From assembly GCF_008123425.1 (NCBI RefSeq), contig NZ_VSSS01000030.1:213532-277531 (forward strand): a stretch of DNA of 64,000 nt, given 5' to 3'. Both the position numbers and the translations under genes were made by a program. The DNA is from Bradyrhizobium rifense (GTDB taxonomy: Bacteria; Pseudomonadota; Alphaproteobacteria; Rhizobiales; Xanthobacteraceae). The notes beneath the pieces are model-generated. The model worked only from the letters and a program-made list of their open reading frames with translations, searched no databases and was not told where the DNA came from. How positions within the stretch are numbered: the stretch's first letter is position 1; each line of letters opens with the position of its first letter. Shown in pieces: positions 35,805 to 44,154 of the stretch.

Positions 35805-36962
35805 ATGAGCGAGAAGATTGACGGCACGCACGGCGACGGCTCGCAGGCCACTGCGGCAAGTCGGCTGCTCTTATCGACCAACATCTGGTCCGATGCGCCC
35901 TCACCGCCGCCTGCGCCGAAGCCTGTCCCCGCTCCCGTATCGCAAGCTCCTGTAGCGATCGAGGTCGCAGCCATTGTTGCGCCCGCGCAGGAGCGCCCCA
36001 GCCAATGGCCGCCCAAAAGACTGTCACTCGCGCTCCAGGGCGGCGGGACTTTTGCCGCCTTCACCTGGGGCGTGCTGGAACGGCTGCTGGAAGAGCCGTC
36101 CATTGAATTCGACACGATCAGCGGCACCAGCGCCGGCGCCATCAACGCGCTGCTGCTGGCCTGCGGCTTGGCCGAAGGCGGCCGCGAAGGCGCTCGCTCG
36201 CGGCTGAACCGGTTCTGGATCCGGCTGATGCACGAGGCCTCGTTCCGCTCCCTGATGCTGATCGGCGGCTTCTCGCCGGCGGGAAGCTCGGTCGCCTTCG
36301 GTCCGACGCTGCGCTCCGGCCAGTTCGATCCGTTCGATCTCGATCCGCTGCGCCTGGCGCTGTCGCGCGACATCAATTTTGCGCGCTTACGCAATGCCAA
36401 ATGCCCAAAGCTTCTGATCGCGGCGACGCGGATCCGTGACGGGCAGCAGCAGATTTTTGGCAATGACGCGATCACTGCCGACGTCGCGCTGGCCTCGACC
36501 TGCCCGCCGCTGGTTCACTGCGCCGTCGAGATCGACGGTGAGGCCTATTGGGACGGCGGCCTTGGCGGCAATCCGCCGCTCATCAAACTGGCGCAGCAAT
36601 CGGCAACCGCCGACCTGCTGCTCGTCCAAATCACGCCCACGCGCGACAGCTACGTGCCGATCACGCTCGCCGCGATCGATCGCCGTCTCGACCAGATCGC
36701 GGCCAACGCCGCACTCAAGGCCGAGATCGCAGCGATCGCATGGGCGCAGTCGCACGGAGCCCCCGCGCTGCGACTCTCCAAAATCGCCGCAGAAGACTCC
36801 ATCGACGGCCTCGCACAGCGCTCGTCCACCGATCTCGGCCGCGGCTTCATCCGCACGCTGCACCGAAGCGGCCGCGAGGCCGCCGAGCGCTGGCTCGGGC
36901 AAGGCGCCACAGGCGCCGAGGCCCGACGCACCCTGCCCGTGGCCGAGCCCGCGCTAGCCTGA
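35805..36962 (+). CDS. patatin-like phospholipase (cytosolic type)
   Basis: 385 residues from the ATG at 35805. Residues ~35-70 are a Pro/Ala-rich linker. Patatin motifs: LALQGGGTFAAFTWGVLE (oxyanion), ISGTSAGAINA (nucleophile Ser) and WDGGLGGNPPL (dyad Asp). No lipobox, unlike the other patatin gene at 21556-22938. Similar proteins sit near polyhydroxybutyrate or lipid genes in rhizobia, but no such link is visible here. Its 3' end overlaps the convergent amidase by 9 bp. Confidence 0.88.
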   Translation: MSEKIDGTHGDGSQATAASRLLLSTNIWSDAPSPPPAPKPVPAPVSQAPVAIEVAAIVAPAQERPSQWPPKRLSLALQGGGTFAAFTWGVLERLLEEPSIEFDTISGTSAGAINALLLACGLAEGGREGARSRLNRFWIRLMHEASFRSLMLIGGFSPAGSSVAFGPTLRSGQFDPFDLDPLRLALSRDINFARLRNAKCPKLLIAATRIRDGQQQIFGNDAITADVALASTCPPLVHCAVEIDGEAYWDGGLGGNPPLIKLAQQSATADLLLVQITPTRDSYVPITLAAIDRRLDQIAANAALKAEIAAIAWAQSHGAPALRLSKIAAEDSIDGLAQRSSTDLGRGFIRTLHRSGREAAERWLGQGATGAEARRTLPVAEPALA

Positions 36963-38198
36963 TTTCGCCAGCGCGTTCTCCAGGAACCACGCCGCCGCCA
37001 GCGCGCCGGGATCGTTGCCGAAGCGCGCGATCACCTGCACGCCGATCGGCAGGCCGCCGACCTTCATCACCGGCACGTTGACGCAAGGGTTGCCCATCAG
37101 CGTCCACAGCCGGTTGTAGCGGGGCGAGCCGGTCGAGGCGAGCTCCTTGGCTGGTGCTACGCCCGGCGCCGAATAGGTGAGCAGCACGTCGAAACCTTCG
37201 AACAGCTCGCCTAGCTCGCGACGTCCGCGGCGGGCGATCCGGCGGGCGTCGTCATATTCCTTCGGCGTCAGTCCGACGGTGGCGTCGAGGCTTTCGCGAA
37301 GCATCGGCGCGATCTCGTCGTGATGCTGGTCGAACTCCCAGGCGAGCGCGCGATGCGCCTCGAAATCCTGGATGATCGGGTGGATGCGCCAGGCTTCCTG
37401 CACCGCCTCGGGCAGATCGATGGTCTGCACGCTGGCGCCGGCCTTCTCGGCCGCCTTGATCGCCGCCAGCAACCCCTCTTCCGCCGCCGGTTCGACGGCC
37501 TCGGCAAACTCCTGCCTGACCACGCCGACGCGCGGTGCCTTCGCCGCGACAATGCCGTCGAATTCAGTACGCCCGGTGATCGCCAGCAGTCCGCGCGCGA
37601 GATCTTCTGCGCGTGATCCGAACAGCCCGACCGTGTCGAGCGCCCACGAATAACATTTCACGCCGATGGTCGGCAGCATCCGGAACGACGGCTTGATCGC
37701 AGCAGCGCCACAATAGGCGGCCGGCCGGATCACCGAGCCACCGGTCTGGGTGCCCAACGCCAGCGGGATCATCCCGGCGCCGACGGCCGCCGCCGAACCG
37801 GAGGACGAGCCGCCGGGCGTATGGCCCAGATTGTGCGGATTGAGCGTCGGGGTCGGATCGCGCGAGGCAAACGCCGTCGTCGTGGTCTTGCCGATGATGG
37901 TGGCGCCCGCCCGCTTCAGCATCATCACGACAGGCGCGTCCGCGCGCGGCTGCCAGCCGCGATAGATCTCCGAGCCCATCTCGGTCGGCATATCAGCGGT
38001 GTCGATGATGTCCTTGATGCCGACCGCGATGCCCCGCAGCGGGCCGGAGGCCTGCGCCTTCGCGGATTTGTCATGACGGACGAAGGCACGGACGTCCTTC
38101 TCCTTGGCCTCGATCGCCGCGTGCGACTGGGTGATGGCGTCATCGGGCGAAAGCTCTCCGCTCGCGATGCGGCGTTGGAGGTCGGCGAGTGAGATCAT
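36954..38198 (-). CDS. amidase-signature family hydrolase
   Basis: 414 residues. Amidase signature fold: catalytic Lys in GIAVGIKDIID, Gly/Ser-rich TPGGSSSGSAAAVGAG (cis-Ser) and nucleophile region GTQTGGSVIRPAAYCG. C-terminal PCVNVPVMKVGGLPIGVQV is typical. Distinct from gatA: shorter, and not linked to other gat genes. Substrate unknown. Confidence 0.9.
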   Translation of the reverse strand: MISLADLQRRIASGELSPDDAITQSHAAIEAKEKDVRAFVRHDKSAKAQASGPLRGIAVGIKDIIDTADMPTEMGSEIYRGWQPRADAPVVMMLKRAGATIIGKTTTTAFASRDPTPTLNPHNLGHTPGGSSSGSAAAVGAGMIPLALGTQTGGSVIRPAAYCGAAAIKPSFRMLPTIGVKCYSWALDTVGLFGSRAEDLARGLLAITGRTEFDGIVAAKAPRVGVVRQEFAEAVEPAAEEGLLAAIKAAEKAGASVQTIDLPEAVQEAWRIHPIIQDFEAHRALAWEFDQHHDEIAPMLRESLDATVGLTPKEYDDARRIARRGRRELGELFEGFDVLLTYSAPGVAPAKELASTGSPRYNRLWTLMGNPCVNVPVMKVGGLPIGVQVIARFGNDPGALAAAWFLENALAKSG

Positions 38199-38540
38199 GG
38201 CAAAATCCTTCTTATTGGGATCGCTTTTAGCATCGCGACGAGGCCGTGCAAGCGCACGTCGACGCGATCAATCCATGCGTGGAGTCTGGCGAGACAACAC
38301 CGATCGGATGAATGCGTCGAGCGTTTCGAGACGGGCATCTCGACCGCAGCATTCGGCGCCGCGACGGTCGGCTCATAGGTCAATAATAGAAACGGTGACT
38401 TTCCATCATTTCTATTTATGCCGCAATTCAAAAGCGCCACCGTGAGGCCACAACGAAGGCCCGCGACGCAACCTCTTCCAAACGGCAGACGCTGGTGCGT
38501 CACCGCCGTCGGACCTCAACCAAGCACAGGAGCGACTACC
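38199..38540. other. intergenic region between divergent amidase and DoxX genes
   Basis: 342 bp carrying the promoters for both flanking genes. A minus-strand frame is open over most of it but has no family features. An AGGAG site lies just before the DoxX ATG. Nothing else supported. Confidence 0.4.
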
Positions 38541-38966
38541 ATGGATACGACCCGTTATGCTTCCCTCGTTGGCCGGCTGATGATCGGCCTCCCGTTTGCA
38601 ATGAGCGGCTTCGGCAAGCTCGCCGCCTATGGTGCGACGACTGCCTACATCGCCTCTGCTGGATTACCGGTGCCGCCGGTGGCTTATGCGATCGCAGTTC
38701 TGGTCGAACTCGGTGGCGGTCTCTTGCTGATCGCAGGCTATCAGGCCCGCTCGGTCGCGCTGGCGCTCGCCATCTTCTCGGTGGCTGCCGCAGCCTCGTT
38801 CCACAACAACTTTGCCGATCAGAACCAGATGATCCATTTCCTCAAGAACGTGATGATGGCGGGCGGACTGCTTCAGATCTTTGCCTTCGGCGCTGGTGCG
38901 TTCAGCCTTGATGCACGCCTCTTGCGTGGCGGCGTCGGTGCCGTTCAGGCGGCGCACGCACGCTAA
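38541..38966 (+). CDS. DoxX-family membrane protein
   Basis: 141 residues with four membrane helices: SLVGRLMIGLPFAMSGFGKL, VAYAIAVLVELGGGLLLIAG, VALALAIFSVAAAASFHNNF and a last one near 105-125. The sequence around FGKL and HNNFADQNQMIHFLKNVMMAGGLL matches the DoxX/SURF4-like family of small respiratory-chain-associated or redox membrane proteins. ATG with AGGAG upstream. Function in this organism unknown. Confidence 0.88.
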   Translation: MDTTRYASLVGRLMIGLPFAMSGFGKLAAYGATTAYIASAGLPVPPVAYAIAVLVELGGGLLLIAGYQARSVALALAIFSVAAAASFHNNFADQNQMIHFLKNVMMAGGLLQIFAFGAGAFSLDARLLRGGVGAVQAAHAR

Positions 38967-39175
38967 CCGGACGAGCTTGGAGAGGACCCGTCGACCGCGG
39001 CGGGTCTTCCCGGTTGTGCTTTTGACCGCGATCGAGCTCCCCCCTGTTGCCCACGCCCTCAGGTTGTTCCATGCTGCGCCCACAAGGAGCTGCCGTGGAC
39101 GCCATCAATCCGAGCGTGGAGCTGACCGAGGCTGACAGGATCGACCGCCTGCGGCTGATCCGTTCGGACAATGTC

Positions 39176-39183
39176 GGGCCGCG
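39176..39183 (+). repeat. target-site duplication, left copy
   Basis: GGGCCGCG immediately before the left terminal repeat; the identical octamer is at 43122-43129. Removing the element and one copy restores dprA codons GGG CCG CGC ACC TTC. Eight-base duplications are the rule for IS1595-family insertions. Confidence 0.93.
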
Positions 39184-39208
39184 CGGTATTATGGCGCAAA
39201 CGCCACAA
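39184..39208 (+). repeat. left terminal inverted repeat of the IS1595-family element
   Basis: 25 bp, exactly complementary to 43097-43121. It contains an internal palindrome TGGCGcaaaCGCCA. Confidence 0.95.
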
Positions 39209-39256
39209 GCATGATGAGTGCTTCGCCGCCATTTCTCCAGCGAAAAGGAGATCAAC

Positions 39257-39712
39257 ATGGCGCGACACAGACCGACGCAGAATCCGTACACCCGACCGGC
39301 CATCTTCACCCTTGAACGGCTTCATGCCGAGCTAGGCGGGGCCATCCTTGAGAACCGACAGAAGTACGATGAGATGAGCGAGCAGATGCGGCAGGTGGAA
39401 GCCGTCATCAAGATGCTAGACCCGAACTACAACCTGGCTGGCATCGCCGTGAAGCGACGGAAGCCGAACAAGTGGTTCAAGCGCGGCACATTATATAGGA
39501 AGGCCGTGGACGTGCTCAGGACGGCCGCAGAGCCTATGACAGCTCAGGAGCTTGCCGCCGCCATCCTCGCCGCCGCTGGCGTACAGGAGGCTTCCAAGGA
39601 GGAGGTGCAATCTGTCTCGCTGGGGATACAGCACAGCCTCGCGAATCATGACGGCAAGGGCGTCCAGCGGGTGGGCGAAGCGAGGCCCTTCCGCTGGACG
39701 ATTTCACCTTAG
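39257..39712 (+). CDS. cargo gene 1: coiled-coil plus winged-helix-like protein
   Basis: 151 residues from the ATG at 39257 with AAGGAG seven bases upstream. Residues ~15-55 form a charged helical segment (LGGAILENRQKYDEMSEQMR) and the C-terminal half (YRKAVDVLRTAAEPMTAQEL, then a short loop and VGEARPFRWTI) has the look of a winged helix-turn-helix with a final beta wing. A DNA-binding accessory is a reasonable guess. Its stop overlaps the convergent cargo gene 2. Confidence 0.75.
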   Translation: MARHRPTQNPYTRPAIFTLERLHAELGGAILENRQKYDEMSEQMRQVEAVIKMLDPNYNLAGIAVKRRKPNKWFKRGTLYRKAVDVLRTAAEPMTAQELAAAILAAAGVQEASKEEVQSVSLGIQHSLANHDGKGVQRVGEARPFRWTISP

Positions 39713-40635
39713 CGTCTTGGCGGGATCGGCTTCAGCGGCTCAAAGGCTTCAAGCGCGGCTGTCGCGATGGCGGGAGGAAGCTGGCCCTGCTTAACCTTGT
39801 CGAGCAGGTATCCCGGCATACGTTTCGGCAAGTATACCTCGCGAACCCACTTCCGGAACTCACCCAGCGCATCATCCGGGTAACAGTAAGGATGCTGAGG
39901 ATTGGAGGCTGCTTGCGGGAAATAGCCGGGATAGTTGTGTTCGTACTTGATCCGGTCGCCATACAGGACTTCGAGATTTTCCGACGTCCAGTATCTGGCC
40001 CACAGTTGACCGACGCTGATGTCTGGAACAAAAGTTGGACCGAGGTTCGCCCCTTTTCGGATCAGCATTACGAAGATGTCGGCGAGTTCTTTGAAGATGC
40101 TAAAATAGCCCTGCGGCACAGTGTGGTATGCGAGCGTGACCCTGTCGTGGAATTGTTGCCACGCAACGCTCGCCGCGCCGCTGGGATTGTACCCCACCTG
40201 CGCATAGATAAAGTCATTGAAGCCCTTCCGCGCGAGGACGCGATAGCTTTTGGCGGCCTGCGTATTATCTCCGCGGGCCTCGAACGCATAGTATTCTAAG
40301 ATCGCCATACACACGGCGGCCGGCACGATATGGTTGATCGTCCCGTTTTTCACTACCGCCATAAACGCGGTGCTGTCGTCGGCTCCTTGCGCCCGCACCA
40401 ACTCCCGAATTTTCTGTTCGCGAGGACGCGGGGGCTTTACCGTCCAGTCCGCAGTGATCCGGACGATTGCGGCATGGTCTACGCCACACATGCGAGCGAG
40501 GCCGCGGATAGTGAGAAACGGCGTGCCGTCCGACAGGACGCCCATTCCAACGCCGTCAAATTCGCCTTCGGCGGCGACTTGAAGGTCCAATCTCAGCTGT
40601 TGCTCGGTGGTGACGGGGAGGTCGTTGTTAGTCAT
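39709..40635 (-). CDS. cargo gene 2: unknown, phage-regulator-like
   Basis: 308 residues from the ATG at 40633-40635 (AAAAGG nine bases upstream); an alternative ATG lies at 40653. The N-terminal ~100 residues read like a DNA-binding module of phage antirepressor type (DGTPFLTIRGLARMCGVDHA). Then come a helical middle and a C-terminal part with IFKELADIFVMLIRKG, WARYWTSENLEVLYGDRIKY and PKRMPGYLLDKVKQGQLPP. I do not recognise the family with confidence. Same strand as the transposase. Confidence 0.7.
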   Translation of the reverse strand: MTNNDLPVTTEQQLRLDLQVAAEGEFDGVGMGVLSDGTPFLTIRGLARMCGVDHAAIVRITADWTVKPPRPREQKIRELVRAQGADDSTAFMAVVKNGTINHIVPAAVCMAILEYYAFEARGDNTQAAKSYRVLARKGFNDFIYAQVGYNPSGAASVAWQQFHDRVTLAYHTVPQGYFSIFKELADIFVMLIRKGANLGPTFVPDISVGQLWARYWTSENLEVLYGDRIKYEHNYPGYFPQAASNPQHPYCYPDDALGEFRKWVREVYLPKRMPGYLLDKVKQGQLPPAIATAALEAFEPLKPIPPRR

Positions 40636-40845
40636 TTTGTCTAACCTTTTCATATGGTTGATACGGTGACCAACGAGGCTAGACACGTTCTCCGGAATGA
40701 TTACATTCACGGTTGCACAGAGCGGTCCTAGCCTAGCTAGTTCCGACCTACGAAAAGCCGTCCCGGTTTCCGGAGGCGGCTTTTTGCATTCGGAACTGTG
40801 ATTTTGCCACAAGTTCCATTCAATTAATAGGTGAGTTTGACTTAC

Positions 40846-41835
40846 CTATTCTCCTTCCACGATATGGCGCTGCCAGTACCCGGTGAAGTCCACCGACTTG
40901 CCCCGCTTCAAGGCCAGTCCGGCAATCCGCTGCGTCTGATCGCCATTCGAGACGCGGCGGTTGTCCTCGCGCCACGACGACTCCTGCGCATAGCGGAGCA
41001 GATATGGGCCAGCGATATGGTGGTGAATGCCGATCTCGGCGCGGCGCAGGCGGGAGAAGTATTCTTCGGCCCAGTTGGTGCAGGCGCCATCCATGGAATA
41101 CGCCTCCTGATGGTTGATGCGCTTCACCTCGAAACGCTCATGCAGGTTGTCCCAAGAGCCGGCTTCGTCCGCATGCACAACCGTCCCCTTGGCGATGCGG
41201 GAGCGAATGAATGAGGCGGCTTGGCTCTCGCTGTTGAATACGGCCGGAACCGAGTTGCCGCCGCGCTCGCGAACGATCACCACCACCTTGCGCTTGCCGT
41301 TCTGGTTGCGGGTGAAGCGACGGTCAAGGCGATCTTCCTTGCGGTTGGCGGGCTTCACGTAGCCGCCGAAATAGCCGCCATCCACCTCAGCCACCTTGCC
41401 CTCGCCGCCGATCACGCGGCCCTTGAGTTCGTCTGCCATGGCTTCCCGCAGCTTGTGCAGGAGGACGAAGGCGCACTTGTAGGAGACGCAGAGATCGCGG
41501 CTGAGCGCCAGCGCCGACTTGCCCTTCACTTCGTTGCAGAAGATCGCGATGGCCGCCAGATAGCAGCGCAGGGGCAGCTTGTGGCTGGCGAACAGCGTCC
41601 CGCTGGTAAGGGTGAAGTCCTTTTTGCAGGCGCGGCAGCGGAAGCGCGGCGCACCCTTCAAGCGACGGCAGTCATAGGCATCCACACCGCCGCAGTGGCT
41701 GCAAACCGGCTCGCCGTTGGTATCGGCCCAACGGATGCGGCGGAAGGCCATTTCGGCCTCTTCGTCCTTCATCTGGAAAACCTGGGCCAGCGAGAGGGTC
41801 TTAGCCGCCCGGGAAAGAAGAAAGTGCTGTGCCAT
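40846..41835 (-). CDS. IS1595-family (ISXO2-like) transposase
   Basis: 329 residues. An N-terminal zinc ribbon (VCSHCGGVDAYDC...FRCRACKKDFT) is followed by LTSGTLFASHKLPLRCYLAA and an ISXO2-type DDE domain: AEVDGGYFGGYVKP (first Asp), KGTVVHADEAGSWDNLH (second) and CTNWAEEYFSRLRRAEIGIH with HHIAGPYLLRYAQE, where family members have N/E as the last catalytic residue. Ends near TGYWQRHIVEGE. GAGGGG precedes the ATG. Full length and apparently intact. Confidence 0.95.
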   Translation of the reverse strand: MAQHFLLSRAAKTLSLAQVFQMKDEEAEMAFRRIRWADTNGEPVCSHCGGVDAYDCRRLKGAPRFRCRACKKDFTLTSGTLFASHKLPLRCYLAAIAIFCNEVKGKSALALSRDLCVSYKCAFVLLHKLREAMADELKGRVIGGEGKVAEVDGGYFGGYVKPANRKEDRLDRRFTRNQNGKRKVVVIVRERGGNSVPAVFNSESQAASFIRSRIAKGTVVHADEAGSWDNLHERFEVKRINHQEAYSMDGACTNWAEEYFSRLRRAEIGIHHHIAGPYLLRYAQESSWREDNRRVSNGDQTQRIAGLALKRGKSVDFTGYWQRHIVEGE

Positions 41836-41859
41836 TTGCTGCCCCTCTCGTTTATGAAA

Positions 41860-41915
41860 GCTATCATATGTGAGAGGTTTCGACTTGTCAACAGCAATCT
41901 ATCAGATATGATAGC
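41860..41915. promoter_or_regulatory. divergent control region with inverted repeats inside the element
   Basis: GCTATCATAT (41860-41869) and its exact complement ATATGATAGC (41906-41915) flank 36 bp, and the right copy is part of a shorter palindrome CTATCAGATATGATAG (41899-41914). The region separates the transposase (minus) from cargo gene 3 (plus) and is AT-rich compared with its surroundings. It looks like an operator pair governing both. Confidence 0.6.
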
Positions 41916-41934
41916 CTCCAAATTGGAGGTGCCC

Positions 41935-42171
41935 ATGAACATCAAATCCGAAGAGGAATGGGCCGAGCGCGCCGCAGCATTCCTAAAGCACAAGCTGAAG
42001 GATACCGAAGTCACCTATGGCGAGCTGGCCAAGCGACTCAGGAAGCACGGACTGAAAGAGACCGAGGCGTCTATCACGAACAAGCTGGCGCGGGGAACAT
42101 TCCCGGCCACTTTCTTTCTTGCGTGTATTGCGGCCTTAGAACTCGAAGGGGTAGCATTGGAAGAGATTTGA
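41935..42171 (+). CDS. cargo gene 3: DUF6471-like small HTH protein
   Basis: 78 residues from the ATG at 41935, TTGGAGG seven bases upstream. Reads MNIKSEEEWAERAAAFLKHK ... VTYGELAKRLRKHGLKETEA ... ITNKLARGTFPATFFLACIA. This is the compact DUF6471 fold, resembling an XRE-type HTH with the recognition helix near ASITNKLARG. Position next to palindromes and divergent from the transposase suggests it represses transposition (inference). Confidence 0.82.
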   Translation: MNIKSEEEWAERAAAFLKHKLKDTEVTYGELAKRLRKHGLKETEASITNKLARGTFPATFFLACIAALELEGVALEEI

Positions 42172-42186
42172 GCGCGGCGGGGCTCT

Positions 42187-43116
42187 GTGCGTTACCAATG
42201 GCTAGTTTGGCCGCTTTTCGCGGCTCTGATGGGATTTGCTCTCGGCGGTAGTATCGCGTGGGGGATAATGTATTCGCCCCCAGAGCATCACTCCGCCGAC
42301 AATCATCAGGCCGCCGAACATACCACTGAGAAGGAAAATAAAAACGGGTTTTGGGAAAAGGCTGGCGAGGACCCCGTTGCTTATTTCACGCTGTGGCTTG
42401 TCGGGTTTACCGGCGTTCTCGCCGTTTCTACGATAGGCCTCTGGATCGTTACTTGGCGCGCCAGCAAAGCGCAGGGTCGCGACATGAAAGCCTCCATCGA
42501 TGCTTCTAAGAGAGCTGCTGACATCGCGCATGATGCGATGATCGCTGGCGAGCGCGCATTCGTTTTCGCGACTGGCGTCTTGGCTTATTGGGAAATCCAT
42601 AAGCCTACCGGTCAATATCACTGGAGATTCAGGCCCAACTGGGAAAACAGTGGAGACACTCCCACCAAGAATATGACGATGCACAGCGAGTGTTTGCTGG
42701 TGCCGAGCCAGATCATGCCCGGGTTTAACTTCGACTATCCCACAAACGAAATCGGAACAGCCCTCCTCCCCCCTAAAACAAAAGCTGGGGGCGGCATGGT
42801 CCCTCGTTTCCCCGCCGCGGCCATTACTCCTTCGGACATAGTCGAAATCCAGAATGGGCAGAAGCTCCTCTATTTCTGGGGCTGGGCTCGATACTATGAC
42901 GTATTTCCCGGCACCCCTCAGCACATAACCCGGTTTTGCTGGCGACTGCTCGTAACGGGTGACCCCTTCCGATACAATCCCAATAGCGACCCTCAGAACG
43001 TCCAGTTCTCCAACATTCACCATTTCGAAGGCAATTGCGCTGACGACGAGTGCAAGGAGCACGGCCCCAATCGCCCTGAAGCTCATGATCGGGCCGTTGT
43101 GGCGTTTGCGCCATAA
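42187..43116 (+). CDS. cargo gene 4: membrane-anchored protein, unknown
   Basis: 309 residues from a GTG at 42187. N-terminal helix WLVWPLFAALMGFALGGSIA, a short periplasmic or loop segment rich in His/Glu, a second helix YFTLWLVGFTGVLAVSTIGL, then a coiled part (ASKAQGRDMKASIDASKRAA) and a beta-rich C-terminal domain containing HWRFRPNWENSGDTPTKNM. This plan (two helices, coil, beta sandwich) is seen in many hypothetical proteins of mobile elements. The stop codon lies inside the right inverted repeat. No enzymatic motif seen. Confidence 0.75.
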   Translation: MRYQWLVWPLFAALMGFALGGSIAWGIMYSPPEHHSADNHQAAEHTTEKENKNGFWEKAGEDPVAYFTLWLVGFTGVLAVSTIGLWIVTWRASKAQGRDMKASIDASKRAADIAHDAMIAGERAFVFATGVLAYWEIHKPTGQYHWRFRPNWENSGDTPTKNMTMHSECLLVPSQIMPGFNFDYPTNEIGTALLPPKTKAGGGMVPRFPAAAITPSDIVEIQNGQKLLYFWGWARYYDVFPGTPQHITRFCWRLLVTGDPFRYNPNSDPQNVQFSNIHHFEGNCADDECKEHGPNRPEAHDRAVVAFAP

Positions 43117-43121
43117 TACCG
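43097..43121 (+). repeat. right terminal inverted repeat of the IS1595-family element
   Basis: 25 bp, exact complement of 39184-39208. It includes the last codons of cargo gene 4 (GTG GCG TTT GCG CCA TAA). Confidence 0.95.
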
Positions 43122-43129
43122 GGGCCGCG
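43122..43129 (+). repeat. target-site duplication, right copy
   Basis: GGGCCGCG, identical to 39176-39183. Confidence 0.93.
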
Positions 43130-44154
43130 CACCTTCCGTTCGCTGGTCGATCATTTCGGCTCGGCACGTGCCGCGCTGGAGCGGCTGCCTGATCTGGCGC
43201 GCCGGGGCGGTGCGGCGCGATCGGGGCGCATCGGCAGTGTGGACGAAGCCAAGGCCGAGCTTGCCGCGAGCCGCAAATTCGGCATCGCCTGGCTCGCGCC
43301 CGGCGAGGAGGGCTATCCGGCGCGGCTGGCGATGATCGACGATGCGCCGCCGTTGCTCGCCGTGCGCGGCGAGAACGCAACGCTGATGCGTCCGATGATC
43401 GCCATCGTCGGCTCGCGCAATGCCTCCGGCGCGGGCCTGAAATTCGCCGGCCAGCTCGCGCGCGAGCTTGGAGAGGCCGGCTTCATCGTCATCTCGGGGC
43501 TCGCCCGCGGCGTCGATCAGGCCGCGCATCGCGCCAGCGTCGCAAGCGGCACGGTCGCGGTGCTCGCCGGCGGACATGATTGCATCTATCCGCCCGAGCA
43601 CGGCGATCTGCTCACATCGATCCTCGATCACCAGGGCGCGGCGATCTCCGAAATGCCGCTCGGCCACGAGCCGCGCGCCCGCGACTTTCCCCGCCGCAAC
43701 CGGCTGATCTCCGGCGCCGCGCTCGGCGTGGTCGTGGTAGAGGCCGCGCACCGCTCGGGCTCGCTGATCACCGCGCATGGCGGCCGAGCAGGGCCGCGAA
43801 GTGTTCGCCGTCCCCGGCTCGCCGCTCGATCCGCGCGCCGCCGGCACCAACGACCTGCTCAAGCAGGGCGCAACGCTCGTCACCGAAGCCGCCGACATCG
43901 TCAACGCTGTCGCACCGATCATGGAGCGGCCGCTGATGCATCCGATCAGCGAGCCCGACAGCGAGCCGTTCGAGAACGATCCGCAAGGGCATGACCGCGA
44001 CCAGATCACCGGCCTGCTCGGCCCGGCCCCCCATCTCGATCGACGATCTCGTGCGGATGTCCGGCGCCTCGCCCGCGATCGTGCGCACAGTGCTGTTGGA
44101 GCTGGAACTCGCCGGCCGGCTCGAACGTCACGGCGGCGGGTTGGTATCGCTGCT

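Larger units (their letters stand above)
39184..43121 (+). mobile_element. IS1595-family element with cargo genes (3938 bp)
   Basis: Ends are perfect 25-bp inverted repeats (39184-39208 and 43097-43121), starting CGGTATTATGGCGCAAACGC. An 8-bp duplication flanks it. It encodes an ISXO2/IS1595-type transposase (40846-41835, minus) and four other genes: 39257-39712 (+), 39709-40635 (-), 41935-42171 (+) and 42187-43116 (+). IS1595 members with passenger genes are known (for example the ISNwi1-type subgroup); which cargo is present here is new to me. Parts, notably 41840-41930 and 42187-43116, look less GC-rich than the host DNA. Perfect ends suggest a recent or still movable copy. Confidence 0.93.
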
